DNA of 54,997 bases from JBBRGG01 sp038240875 (GCA_038240875.1 JBBRGG010000001.1:1-54997), one strand, 5' to 3'; shown: positions 9,578-18,182, counted from the stretch's first letter. The notes: a model not told the origin generated them from the sequence alone. A program made the numbers and translations.

Positions 9578-10042
9578 ATGATCACCCCCTCGCCGACGAC
9601 GAGCATCGATCCGGTTTTGGCCCGTGGCACCCTCCTGGAAATCGTTCCAGAGTCGGGCCAGCGTCCTGCCCACCTGACCTTCGCCGTCCCCAACACGAGC
9701 TATCAAATCGCTCTTCTACCCATTGGTGCAATGCCTACGCCCGATCGCATCGGTAAGCGGCTCATCGGCACCATTCGCGCTAAAGCCCGCCGAATCGACG
9801 TTGTCGACACCGGTGGCAGATATCTTGAACCCGTCTATGGCCGCCCTCGCCGAATCCAAGGCACCATAATCAAAACCGTCGGCGACGCTCTAGTCATCGA
9901 CGCTGGCGTCCCCATCCACTGCACGCCCACCGACCCACGCCAAAGCGCCAGCCAATTTCAGCCCGGCCAGCTTGTCAGCTTCGACGCCCTCGATGGCGCG
10001 ACCTTCGAGCCTTCTGCACACAGCTCCCACAGCCTTCGCTAG
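9578..10042 (+). CDS. Hypothetical protein, 154 aa
   Basis: The start is ATG 9578 (MITPSPTTS); an upstream TTG would begin inside the PhoX promoter region and give a composition unlike the rest. The body is beta-rich, with conserved-looking phrases 'GRYLEPVYGRPRRIQGTI' and 'GDALVIDAGVPIHCTP', and could be a small OB-like barrel. I do not recognise a family. The last roughly eight codons (HSSHSLR, stop) align in DNA with the coding sequence of the peroxiredoxin gene at about 11740-11760 but in another frame. The C-terminus and stop therefore appear to have been acquired from the neighbouring broken duplicate. Confidence 0.6.
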   Translation: MITPSPTTSIDPVLARGTLLEIVPESGQRPAHLTFAVPNTSYQIALLPIGAMPTPDRIGKRLIGTIRAKARRIDVVDTGGRYLEPVYGRPRRIQGTIIKTVGDALVIDAGVPIHCTPTDPRQSASQFQPGQLVSFDALDGATFEPSAHSSHSLR

Positions 10043-10368
10043 CAACCAAGAAGACCGACGTTCTCACCTTCCTCGTCCACTCCGACGTGAACAACAAGGT
10101 CGCCACTTCCTTTGGCATCGCCTGCGAAATACCCAAGGTCGTAACCGAAAAAATCCAGCTTGACTTCGCCGACTAAAACGGCAAAAAAAATAGCGCCAAG
10201 CTCCCTCTCGCTGCAGCCTACATCATCAACACCGATGGCAAAATCGCCTGGTAATACGTCAAGTCTGACTACCGCGAACGAGCCGAGCCCGATGACATCC
10301 TCGCCGCACTGCGTGCCATGAAGACAGCGACTCCAGCCGCAACACCTGCCGCTCCTGCAAAGCCCTGA
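10022..10368 (+). pseudogene. Broken 3' fragment of a peroxiredoxin gene (duplicate of 10663-12084)
   Basis: This stretch aligns base by base with about 11740-12084 of the intact YHS-peroxiredoxin gene. One reading frame is kept throughout ('DVNNKVATSFGIACEIPKVV', 'KLPLAAAYIINTDGKIAW', 'SDYRERAEPDDILAALRAM') down to the same TGA. It is interrupted by TAA at 10174-10176 and TAA at 10252-10254; the first replaces a Tyr codon in the intact copy. Several neighbouring codons have drifted to Lys/Asn. The 5' two thirds of the gene, including the YHS domain and the CxxC site, are absent. Similarity continues past the stop into the shared hairpin repeats. It is clearly a decayed tandem duplicate. Confidence 0.9.
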
Positions 10369-10403
10369 ATTACCGGCTAAGCATACAACGAATTTACCTT
10401 TGG

Positions 10404-10540
10404 GTACCCCCTCTCTCCGAGATGGGGCATTGCATTTGTGTCTTTGCATTTCGTGCCACCATGATTGTTTCAATCGTGGTGCTGCCTTTGGTTCTGTCTT
10501 TACCTTCCTCTTGGGTACCCCAACTCTCCGAGAGGGGGCT
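10404..10540 (+). repeat. A-B-A hairpin repeat element, copy 1 (after the pseudogene)
   Basis: Three inverted repeats in a row. Hairpin A at 10407-10427 has arms CCCCCTCTC and GAGATGGGG with one mismatch. Hairpin B at 10457-10481 has arms CACCATGATTG and CAATCGTGGTG, an 11-bp stem with one G-T pair and a 3-base loop. A second, less perfect A lies at 10517-10538. The linkers are rich in CTTTG. Order and spacing match copy 2 at 12.1 kb, and the B stem matches the array at 34.2 kb. It could act as a 3'-end mRNA structure or a REP-like element. Confidence 0.8.
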
Positions 10541-10662
10541 TTGTCTTCTGCTTTTCTACTCTGAATTACGGCTGTTTCCTCTTTGTTCTCTCGATATTTT
10601 CCTCCTCAACACAACTGTTCTTTAAGCGTGTAACCTCTCGCTCCACTGAGCATCTCACACAC

Positions 10663-12084
10663 ATGAGCACACATACCAATCAATCCCACTTGTCCCAATC
10701 CCAATCCCAATCCCAATCCCACTCCCACTCCCAATCCAAATCCCAAACTCGTGGCACGTTCCGCTGGACCCTTCGCCTCTTAGGCATCTCCGCGTCGTGC
10801 CTCGTTCCCATGACCGCGGCCGCGCTCGCCCAAGGCACCGCTACCGAACCGGCCCCCACCTCTGCCCCCACCTCTGCCCCCGCAGCGGCTTCCCCAGCGC
10901 CCGCGCCTCCCAAGGTCAATCTCAAAGAGCACAACCTCGGCAAAAAGTCCCTCGCGATCCAAGGCTACGACCCAGTCGCTTATCACCCCGAAGGCGGCAA
11001 CAAGCCCACCAAAGGCCTCGACACCATCACCGTCACGCACGAGGGCGAGGTCTATCGCTTCGCCACGCAGACCAACGCCGACGCCTTCAAGGCCAACCCC
11101 GCCAAATACACTCCAACCTACGGCGGCTGGTGCGCATGGGCCGTCGCCAAGAACAAGAAAGTCGAGATCGACCCCAAGGCCTACTCCGTCGAAAATGGCC
11201 AGCTCTATCTTTTCTACAGCGGTGACCAGGTCGAAGACTGGAACAAATCTCCCGATACCTATCGCCGCAAGGCCGACACCGCCTGGCTGAAAATCTCGAA
11301 CGAAAGCCGCGTCGCTCAAGATGCGTATGCCAAGCACGTCGAGGAGGCAGCAAAGATGAAGGCCGAAGCACCCATGGCTACTCCGACAAATCCCGTCGCC
11401 GCCAAGCCCCTCGCCGCCGAACTGACCAAGATCCGCGACAATTTCAACGCCAAAGCCCCCGAAGAAATCAAGGTCGCCTTCGAGCAAGGCATCAAAGACG
11501 TCGACGCCCTCAACCTCTCCAAAACTGGCCTCCAAATCGGCCAAACCGTTCCCGACTTCACCCTCCCCAACACCGAAGGCGGCAACACCACCCTCGCCAC
11601 CGAGCTCGCCAAGGGTCCCGTTGTCGTCACCTTCTACCGTGGCGGCTGGTGCCCCTACTGCAACGTCCAACTCAAAGCTATGGATAGCAAGATCAAAGAG
11701 TTCGACGCCTTGGGCACTCGCATCCTCGCCATCAGCCCGCAGCTCTCACACGCTTCGCTCACAACCAAAAAGAACGACGTTCTGACCTTCCCCGTTCTCT
11801 CCGACGTGAACAACAAGGTCGCCACTTCCTTTGGCATCGCCTATGAAATGCCCAAGGTCGTCACCGACAAAATCCAGCTCGACTTCGCCGATTACAACGG
11901 CTCTGTAAATGGCGCCAAGCTTCCTCTCGCCGCTACCTACATCATCGGCACCGACGGCAAAATCGCATGGTCCTACGTCAAGTCCGACTACCGCGAACGC
12001 GCCGAACCCGACGACATTCTCGCCGCCCTCCGCGCCATGAAGGCCGCGGCCACGACAACTCCCGCCGCTGCGGCCAAGCCCTGA
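10663..12084 (+). CDS. Secreted YHS domain-peroxiredoxin fusion protein
   Basis: 473 residues from ATG 10663; the frame opens earlier only through the hairpin repeat. The first 30 residues are a Ser-Gln/Ser-His run coded by a TCCCAA hexamer repeat. A hydrophobic segment ending ALAQ then looks like a signal peptide with an unusually long n-region. A Pro/Ala linker leads to a YHS domain (about 85-205: 'KKSLAIQGYDPVAYHPEGG', 'YGGWCAWAVAKNKKVEIDP'), a fold often linked to metal binding. The C-terminal AhpC/TSA peroxiredoxin-like domain (about 300-465) has 'VVVTFYRGGWCPYCNVQLKA' with a CxxC pair. It is probably a periplasmic thiol peroxidase or reductase coupled to metal sensing; the substrate is unknown. 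A broken copy of its 3' end lies directly upstream. Confidence 0.85.
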   Translation: MSTHTNQSHLSQSQSQSQSHSHSQSKSQTRGTFRWTLRLLGISASCLVPMTAAALAQGTATEPAPTSAPTSAPAAASPAPAPPKVNLKEHNLGKKSLAIQGYDPVAYHPEGGNKPTKGLDTITVTHEGEVYRFATQTNADAFKANPAKYTPTYGGWCAWAVAKNKKVEIDPKAYSVENGQLYLFYSGDQVEDWNKSPDTYRRKADTAWLKISNESRVAQDAYAKHVEEAAKMKAEAPMATPTNPVAAKPLAAELTKIRDNFNAKAPEEIKVAFEQGIKDVDALNLSKTGLQIGQTVPDFTLPNTEGGNTTLATELAKGPVVVTFYRGGWCPYCNVQLKAMDSKIKEFDALGTRILAISPQLSHASLTTKKNDVLTFPVLSDVNNKVATSFGIAYEMPKVVTDKIQLDFADYNGSVNGAKLPLAATYIIGTDGKIAWSYVKSDYRERAEPDDILAALRAMKAAATTTPAAAAKP

Positions 12085-12290
12085 ATTACCGGCTAAGCAT
12101 ACAACGAATTTGCCTTTGAATACCCCCTCTCTCCGAGAGGGGGCTTTGCTTTGGTGTCTTTGCATTTCGTGCCACCATGATTGTTTCAATCGTGGTGCTG
12201 CCTTTGCCTTTGTATTTCCTTTGCCTTTGTATTTCCTTTGCCTTTGTCTTTGTCTTGCCTTTGGGTACCCCCTCTCTCCGAGAGGGGGTC
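12085..12290 (+). repeat. A-B-A hairpin repeat element, copy 2 (after the intact peroxiredoxin gene)
   Basis: Hairpin A at 12123-12143 is perfect: CCCCCTCTC, loop TCC, GAGAGGGGG, followed by CTTTGCTTTGG, so it could end transcription. Hairpin B at 12173-12197 is identical to that in copy 1. Between B and the second A, a 17-base unit CCTTTGCCTTTGTATTT occurs nearly three times (12201-12251). The second perfect A is at 12268-12288, followed by TCTTTCGATTTT. The 30 bases between the peroxiredoxin stop and the first A are also almost identical to copy 1, so the whole 3' region was duplicated together. This fills the 339-base gap before the next gene apart from that gene's leader. Confidence 0.85.
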
Positions 12291-12423
12291 TTTCGATTTT
12301 GTATGCCTGTGCTATAAACAAACACACATACAACACAGATCACTTCGGCAGAATGGCCCCAATAGCGCTGCGCCGCGCATGTGCCCCCTACATTTAACTC
12401 TCACCCTGCCAAAGGAATCAATC

Positions 12424-13407
12424 ATGGCTAAACGTGCCCTGACCAACGCCGCTCCGCTCGAAGTCACCAAGACCTACAAGCTCTTCATCAACGGCGCGTT
12501 CCCCCGCACCGAGAGTGGCCGCTCCCTCGTGATCCACTCACGCAACAGCACACAAGCCAATCCCGTCGTCTTCGCGCACATCTGCCACGCCTCGCGCAAA
12601 GATCTTCGCGAGGCCGTCGAAGCCGCCCGCGCCGCGCTTCCCAAGTGGTCCGCGACTGCTCCCTACACCCGCGGCCAGATCCTCTACCGCCTCGCCGAAA
12701 TGATGCAAGGCAAGGCCGCCGAACTCGCCGACGCACTCGAACACATCGCCTCTTCCCCTTCTCCAACCAAGCCCGCTTCCAAGCCCTCAACCAAAGTGAC
12801 CAGTGGCGTGCGCACAAATAAGGCCACTTCGGCTTTAACACTTTCGCCGCGCGACGAAGTCTCACTCGCCATCGACACCGTCGTCCACCACGCAGGTTGG
12901 GCCGACAAGCTCGCGCAAGTCCTCGGCACCAACAACCCCGTCAGCGGCCCCTACTACAACTTCACCATCCCCGAGTCCGTCGGCGTCGCCGCCTGCATCG
13001 CCCCCGATGCCCCACCACTGCTCGGCCTCGTTTCGCTCCTCGCCCCCGCACTCGCCACCGGTTCGACCACCATCGTCATCGCGAGCGACGCCAACCCAAT
13101 CCCTGCGTGTATCTTGGCCGAGGCGTGCGCAACGTCTGACATTCCAGCCGGTGTAGTCAACATCCTGACCGGCCTGCGCGATGAACTACTGACACACATC
13201 GCCCAGCACCGTGACATCGACGCAATACTCGCTGCGTCACCATCTCCTGCCAACGCCGCGATCATCCGCACCGGCGTCGCCGAAAGCATCAAACGCGTTT
13301 CTATCTTCGAGCCCGCCGATTGGAAAGCCTCGCGCGCAACCCATGGCTTGTCATGGATCGAGCCCAGCGTCGAATACAAAACGATCTGGCATCCCTCAGC
13401 GGTCTGA
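12424..13407 (+). CDS. Aldehyde dehydrogenase-like protein lacking the catalytic half
   Basis: 327 residues from ATG 12424, with AAAGGAA 6-12 bases upstream. The N-terminal part follows the ALDH cofactor-binding domain: 'KLFINGAFPRTESGRS', 'RKDLREAVEAARAALPKWS', 'TRGQILYRLAEMMQ', 'VGVAACIAPDAPPLLGLVSLLAPALATG' in sections, and 'AGVVNILTG'. A Ser/Pro/Thr linker of about 30 residues interrupts it at about 110-140. The protein ends soon after that core, where active enzymes would have ELGGK and the catalytic Cys. Neither the general-base Glu nor the Cys is present. It should therefore be inactive as a dehydrogenase. It could be a structural partner of a full-length ALDH elsewhere, as some bacteria encode paired ALDH genes. 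No full-length ALDH is in this window. No frameshift is evident at the end. Confidence 0.75.
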   Translation: MAKRALTNAAPLEVTKTYKLFINGAFPRTESGRSLVIHSRNSTQANPVVFAHICHASRKDLREAVEAARAALPKWSATAPYTRGQILYRLAEMMQGKAAELADALEHIASSPSPTKPASKPSTKVTSGVRTNKATSALTLSPRDEVSLAIDTVVHHAGWADKLAQVLGTNNPVSGPYYNFTIPESVGVAACIAPDAPPLLGLVSLLAPALATGSTTIVIASDANPIPACILAEACATSDIPAGVVNILTGLRDELLTHIAQHRDIDAILAASPSPANAAIIRTGVAESIKRVSIFEPADWKASRATHGLSWIEPSVEYKTIWHPSAV

Positions 13408-13454
13408 ACGACTCACGCAAACCCGCTCACACTCACCTAGTTTGTGCGCACAAA

Positions 13455-14177
13455 TCAGGCTACTGAATTGTTCTCATTCTGAGCCCGTCCAAGCTCAAAC
13501 GCCCTGATTGTCAGGTGCACACCCGCGCACAAGAACGCGACGAACAGCATGCCGCCCAAGATCGCAGTCGTGGGCGCGATCCATGAAGGCATCGACGCCA
13601 TCGCGTCCTCGATTACGCCGCGCTTCCAAACCGCAATTACACCAAGCACAACGGGTATCCACGTGGCGAAGGCTTTGATCGCGGTTGTCCGCGCACTGGC
13701 GTTTCGCCCCAGCACCGTCAGCACGGCGATGCCGCCGATGACTCCCGCGATAGCTGATCGGATCAGAACGTACTCACGCAGTGATATGGGCTCACCACTA
13801 CCACTGACATACAGCACCTGCCCGACGCTCATAAATGCGAGAACGCTTGAACCAAAGACCGTGCCAGCGATGCACAGCAGCGCGAGCCCGGGTGCCTCAG
13901 CAAATCGCTCGAAGGCAACTAGCACCGCAAGAATTCCCGCGGCGAGCGTGATCGCCTCAAATGCCGCAAAGTTCCATAAAGGCGATGGCCCCACGAAGAT
14001 AGAAAGCACCATCATTCCAAGAGCTGTCACAACAATTGCAACGCCCAGCACGCCGACAAGCACGCGCGAAGGCTTCCACACCGGATAGGTGTTGAACTCC
14101 CCTTGGGTAGGCGACGCCTGGGAGCTCTTGATATGCGGCAATTTAACCGAAGCACTTTGGCCACTTGATTCTGGCAT
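13455..14177 (-). CDS. Six-helix membrane protein of unknown function
   Basis: 240 residues from ATG 14177. After a 30-residue polar N-terminus come six predicted membrane helices, for example 'VLVGVLGVAIVVTALGMMVL', 'AITLAAGILAVLVAF', 'SAIAGVIGGIAVLTVL' and 'ILGGMLFVAFLCAGV'. The C-terminus is short and polar. I see no transporter signature, conserved charged residue pattern or zinc site. It converges on the truncated ALDH gene with a 47-base gap. I do not recognise the family. Confidence 0.7.
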   Translation of the reverse strand: MPESSGQSASVKLPHIKSSQASPTQGEFNTYPVWKPSRVLVGVLGVAIVVTALGMMVLSIFVGPSPLWNFAAFEAITLAAGILAVLVAFERFAEAPGLALLCIAGTVFGSSVLAFMSVGQVLYVSGSGEPISLREYVLIRSAIAGVIGGIAVLTVLGRNASARTTAIKAFATWIPVVLGVIAVWKRGVIEDAMASMPSWIAPTTAILGGMLFVAFLCAGVHLTIRAFELGRAQNENNSVA

Positions 14178-14742
14178 ACGCCCCTGCTCTTTTGAGATTG
14201 ACCCCGAGGAAAACCGCTGGAATCACGTTGAAGCATTTAGCCAACGCTCGATCACTTGCTGTACGAGCATATCCACATTTGGTTCGTGGCCAAGGCGAGC
14301 AACTCGCGCGCTGCCGACTTGAAACGATGTATCTCTTTCTTCGTCCAACTTGGCTTCCAGTTTGAGAACTTTATGGGGCCTATCGCCAGGTGGTTTCGAC
14401 ATTACCAATATTCGAGATTCTCAACGCGAACACTTGTTCTAGGTGTTGGTTTAAACATCTAAACTTGTCCTGAATTACGCGTGCGTTATTAGCATGCGTG
14501 TGCATGCGCAGGTTCTGCGCAATTTAATCAATCTGTTATCGGTCTTTCCGATCTATTCGTGCACCCAATATCACATGTTCAAACGATACCCACGCGCAAT
14601 GAAGGGCACCCCTGTACAACGCCGATGAACTGTTACGCCAACATCTTTTAAGCGAAAGCCCAATGAACACATGCTGGCGGAAAATGGTGCGAAGCGTTTA
14701 GACGCAACAACGTCGCGGCGTTGAGCGAAAGCAGAACGCGTG
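14178..14742. other. Intergenic stretch upstream of the flagellar block, no gene seen
   Basis: About 565 bases without a convincing gene. Small open frames on both strands have irregular composition and no good start sites. The base composition is more AT-rich around 14460-14600 than in the neighbouring genes, as expected for regulatory DNA. The best signal is the sigma-54-like site that begins at 14743, given separately. Confidence 0.45.
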
Positions 14743-14758
14743 TTGGCATCGTGTGTGC
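14743..14758 (+). promoter_or_regulatory. Sigma-54-like (-24/-12) promoter candidate before the fliD block
   Basis: The site reads TTGGCA, then TGC, with GG (14745-14746) and GC (14757-14758) separated by exactly 10 bases, the spacing sigma-54 needs. Against the consensus TTGGCACG-N4-TTGC it differs at three specified positions. Initiation would fall near 14770, giving a leader of about 78 bases to the first ORF. Sigma-54 commonly drives mid-class flagellar genes, so the context fits. No activator site was identified. Confidence 0.4.
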
Positions 14759-14847
14759 GTATGTCACAGGAATCAAGACACAAGCATCTTTTGCCACTGG
14801 CCTTAGCTCCGAACAGCCAGTGTGCGGCAACGAACGAGGGTCCTGTC

Positions 14848-15141
14848 ATGATCAACAACCCCAATCACATTGCAAAGAACTCGGGCGTTTTTGCGCTGCA
14901 GAATTTCCGCGCGCACCCGGCGATCGATCGCGCTCGCCGAATGCATGCGAGGGTTCTGTCAGCGTGGACCATGGATCTGCTCTGGATTCGCCAGCAACAG
15001 TTGCACATTCCAGGCTATCGCGATCACACGGGGGACGCGATCCAGCCCCTTGCGCCGCAGACCTTGGGCATGCAATCTGCTTCATTGTGCTTTGCGACTC
15101 CTCGTCCGCCACGGTGGGCCGATGCACGCAAAGCGGCGTAA
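14848..15141 (+). CDS. Hypothetical small protein upstream of fliD, 97 aa
   Basis: ATG 14848 is preceded by GAGGG 7 bases upstream, and the codon use looks like that of real genes here. The frame is open further up to 14740, but the ribosome site favours 14848. The protein contains a His/Arg-rich, possibly helical stretch ('HPAIDRARRMHARVLSAWTM') and a Pro-rich end. It has no signal peptide or membrane segment and I do not recognise it. It lies 102 bases before fliD on the same strand behind the sigma-54-like site. A flagellar accessory role is therefore plausible but only inferred from position. Confidence 0.55.
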   Translation: MINNPNHIAKNSGVFALQNFRAHPAIDRARRMHARVLSAWTMDLLWIRQQQLHIPGYRDHTGDAIQPLAPQTLGMQSASLCFATPRPPRWADARKAA

Positions 15142-15243
15142 CGCCTGCCCACGACCGATCAACCAACGAGCTTCTACAGCGGCTCATCTTCAGGCTTCAT
15201 GTTTCAGCTTCACGTTCAGCACAGGCATTTGGGAGGAATCACC

Positions 15244-18120
15244 ATGAGCGGCATCACCAGCGGCGTCGGCATCTTCAGCGGCATCGACTCGCGCAGCATC
15301 ATCGATCAACTCATCGCGGTCGAAAGCCGTCCAAAGCAACAGGCACAAAACCGAATCTTTCAGTTGCAGCTACAGAATGGCGCGTACCTCGATATCAACA
15401 CTCGCTTGAACGCACTTAAAACAGCGTCCTCTGCGTTCCGTACTAACAACACATTTTCTTCGAAAACATCTACATCCTCGAACGAGGAAGTCTTGAAGGC
15501 CACCGCGTCCAACACGGCGATATCTGGCACGTACCAGTTTATCGTTGATCGCCTGGTTTCTTCGCAGCAGAACCTCTCGCGCGGTATCGCCACGCGGAAC
15601 CAGACCGCGCTGGGCCTGACCAATGTCACTCTTGAATCATCCGCAGCACGCCTGGACCGCGATGTTTCCTTGAGCGATCTCAACAACGGTGCAGGCGTGC
15701 GTCGCGGCAAGCTCTCGATCACGGATTCGCTGGGTGCGAACGCCGTCGTCGATCTGTCGCGCGCCACGTCGGTGCAGGAAGTTCTGGACACGATCAATGA
15801 TGCCTCAGGCGTTCGTGTCACGGCATCGGTCCAAGGCGGGCGATTCGTTATTACCGATGATAACGGCGGCGTCAGCTCGGTTTCCAATGTTTCCGGGTCG
15901 AACGTAGCGACCGATCTTGGCTTGACGGGCGTCAGTTCTTCGGGCGGCGCGATCACGGGTAATCTTGTGTACTCACTCTCGCGTTCGACGAGCCTTAACG
16001 CGCTGGGCGATGGCCGAGGCGTTTCGATCCGCAATGTCGTGGGCGAAGATGCCTACACATTTACCATCAACATCGCGGGTACTTCACCCGCGAGCGTTCG
16101 CGTCAATCTCGGCGAAGTCTGGCAGACACAAAGCGGCACGCTCACGCGTACCAAGGGCGAAGCCGCAACCGTTGGCGAAGTCGTTGATCGCATCAACACA
16201 GGGCTTACCGCCGCTGGCGTGACCACGGTCGCCGCGAGCATAAACGCGAATAATGGCCGCCTTGAAATACGTGATTCCACTGGCGATCAGGCGGTTTCCG
16301 TCGTTGAGAATGGCGGCAATACCGCACGCGATCTTGGCCTTCTTGCCGATCCAGATGGTGGCAACATCCTGGGCAATCGAATCTTCTCGGGCCTCAACAC
16401 CACACTCATCTCCGGCGTCAACGGCGGCAAGGGCTTTACCGGCAATGGCGTCCTCAACTTTCAAGCACGCGATGGCACTACCTTTTCCACTACACTAAGC
16501 AAAGACGCCACGCTCGCCGAAGTAGCTTCGCAGATCGAAGTCGCTTCTAGAAATAGTGGTGGGCCTCAGCGTCTGAAAGTTACGCTGAATAACGACGGCA
16601 CGGGCTTGCAGATCACCGACATCACCGGCGCGACAACATCAAACCTCGTGATTACCGGAGCCGTCGGCAACGACACCGCCACTTCGCTCGGGATCTCGAC
16701 GGGCAGCAGCGGCGTCGCGGCCAACGCGGTCAAGGGCGGCAACCTTCAGCGTCAATATATTTCCGGCGCAACGCTGGTTTCTTCGCTTAACCAAGGCAAG
16801 GGGATTGGTGCGGGCGTCTTCCGAATCACCGACGCGCAGAACAACGTCGCACTCATCGACATCGCCAGCGACACTCGCACGATTGACGATTTGCTACGCG
16901 AGATCAACGCGACCAACCTCAACGTCATCGCCCGCGTCAATTCCAACGGCGACGGTATCGAGATCGTCGAAGACGTCGTAGGCCCGATTGGAAGCAACGC
17001 TATCAAGATCGAAGACACCCGTGGCTCGGTCGCCGCCTCTCTCAACATCGCGGGCACGGCCAAGGGCGTCGGCGTGCTCAACACGCTCAACGGGACGTAC
17101 GAGCGCAATGTCGAACTTTCCGCAGCGGACACGCTCGAACAAGTCGTGAACAAGATTAACTCTGCGAAGGCGGGCGTGTCGGCGGCGATCATTCGCGACG
17201 GTAACGGTGCTACGCCATTCCGGCTTTCACTCGCGAGCAATGCAACGGGCAGCAGCGGACGCGTCATCATTTCATCCACTGGTGAGGATCTTGCGCTTTC
17301 CACGCTTGATTCAGGGAGCGATTCGCGTGCTTTCTTCGGGTCTTCGGATCCTGCCAGGGCTCTGGTTGTCGGTGGATCCACCAATACGCTTGACGATGTA
17401 CTCACCGGTGTGCGCATCGACCTCAAGGGTGTGAGCGCTAATCCTGTGAGCCTCAGCATCACCAACGACACGGGCGCCATCGAGAGTGCAGTAAACCTCT
17501 TTGTGTCCGCGTTCAACACCGTGGTTGATCGAATCGATTTCCAGTCGCGCTATGACCAGGCAACCAACAGAAGCCAGCCCCTCGTCGGCGACGGTACCGC
17601 TCGCGAGCTGCGCAGCCAGTTATTTAACGCGATATCAGCGCCGTCACGAGGCACCACCGGAACGTTCAACCGGCTTTCACAGATCGGCGTCAGCATTACC
17701 TCTGGCGGCAACCTTACGGTCAACACCGATACGCTTCGGGCCGCTCTCGCGCAAGATCCCGCGAGCGTCGAAGCACTCTTTACCGCGCGCCAAGCCGTTG
17801 ACGATACCAATATCGATCTGGGTAACGGCATCACTGCACGAAACCCAAATTCGGGCCAGACTTTCTCGACGCTGAGCGTTGCGGGAATCGTCGAACAGCT
17901 CGCCGATCGCTACATCAACAACACCTCCGGCGTTCTTACAGGTCGCAGCAATTCGATCCAGACACAGATTACGATTCAGAACTCGCGTATTTCCGGGTTT
18001 GATAGCCGCTTGGCGAATAGCCGACTTGTACTGGAGCGCAGATTTCTCGCGATGGAAAAGGCGATCGGAGGCCTTCAATCGCAATCTTCCGCGCTCAACT
18101 CGATCCAGCGTATCGGGTAG
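15244..18120 (+). CDS. fliD: Flagellar hook-associated protein 2, filament cap (FliD), unusually long
   Basis: 958 residues from ATG 15244 with GGGAGG 7 bases upstream. The N-terminus 'GVGIFSGIDSRSIIDQLIAV' and the following helices are the FliD_N coiled-coil region. The FliD_C region occupies about the last 250 residues: 'LDDVLTGVRIDLKGVS', 'AINLF'-like 'SAVNLFVSAFNTVVDRI', 'RLSQIGVSITSGGNL', and a C-terminal heptad helix. FliD caps the growing filament and promotes flagellin folding. Typical FliD proteins have about 400-700 residues. The extra length here comes from repeated beta units between residues 110 and 700 of the 'LNTLNGTYERNVELSAADTL' or 'INTGLTAAGV' kind, which resemble flagellin hook-IN motifs. 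These would be surface exposed. fliS follows 96 bases downstream. Confidence 0.92.
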   Translation: MSGITSGVGIFSGIDSRSIIDQLIAVESRPKQQAQNRIFQLQLQNGAYLDINTRLNALKTASSAFRTNNTFSSKTSTSSNEEVLKATASNTAISGTYQFIVDRLVSSQQNLSRGIATRNQTALGLTNVTLESSAARLDRDVSLSDLNNGAGVRRGKLSITDSLGANAVVDLSRATSVQEVLDTINDASGVRVTASVQGGRFVITDDNGGVSSVSNVSGSNVATDLGLTGVSSSGGAITGNLVYSLSRSTSLNALGDGRGVSIRNVVGEDAYTFTINIAGTSPASVRVNLGEVWQTQSGTLTRTKGEAATVGEVVDRINTGLTAAGVTTVAASINANNGRLEIRDSTGDQAVSVVENGGNTARDLGLLADPDGGNILGNRIFSGLNTTLISGVNGGKGFTGNGVLNFQARDGTTFSTTLSKDATLAEVASQIEVASRNSGGPQRLKVTLNNDGTGLQITDITGATTSNLVITGAVGNDTATSLGISTGSSGVAANAVKGGNLQRQYISGATLVSSLNQGKGIGAGVFRITDAQNNVALIDIASDTRTIDDLLREINATNLNVIARVNSNGDGIEIVEDVVGPIGSNAIKIEDTRGSVAASLNIAGTAKGVGVLNTLNGTYERNVELSAADTLEQVVNKINSAKAGVSAAIIRDGNGATPFRLSLASNATGSSGRVIISSTGEDLALSTLDSGSDSRAFFGSSDPARALVVGGSTNTLDDVLTGVRIDLKGVSANPVSLSITNDTGAIESAVNLFVSAFNTVVDRIDFQSRYDQATNRSQPLVGDGTARELRSQLFNAISAPSRGTTGTFNRLSQIGVSITSGGNLTVNTDTLRAALAQDPASVEALFTARQAVDDTNIDLGNGITARNPNSGQTFSTLSVAGIVEQLADRYINNTSGVLTGRSNSIQTQITIQNSRISGFDSRLANSRLVLERRFLAMEKAIGGLQSQSSALNSIQRIG

Positions 18121-18182
18121 GTTCATTTGAATGACGTTCACTCAAGCATAACTTGCTGAGCATGCACAAAGCAAAGTCCGTT

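Noticed and set aside
10780..11670. 296-residue minus-strand ORF antisense to the peroxiredoxin gene
   Set aside because: The composition is Gly/Val/Asp-heavy from reverse codons of an Ala-rich gene. The plus strand has clear YHS and peroxiredoxin domains.
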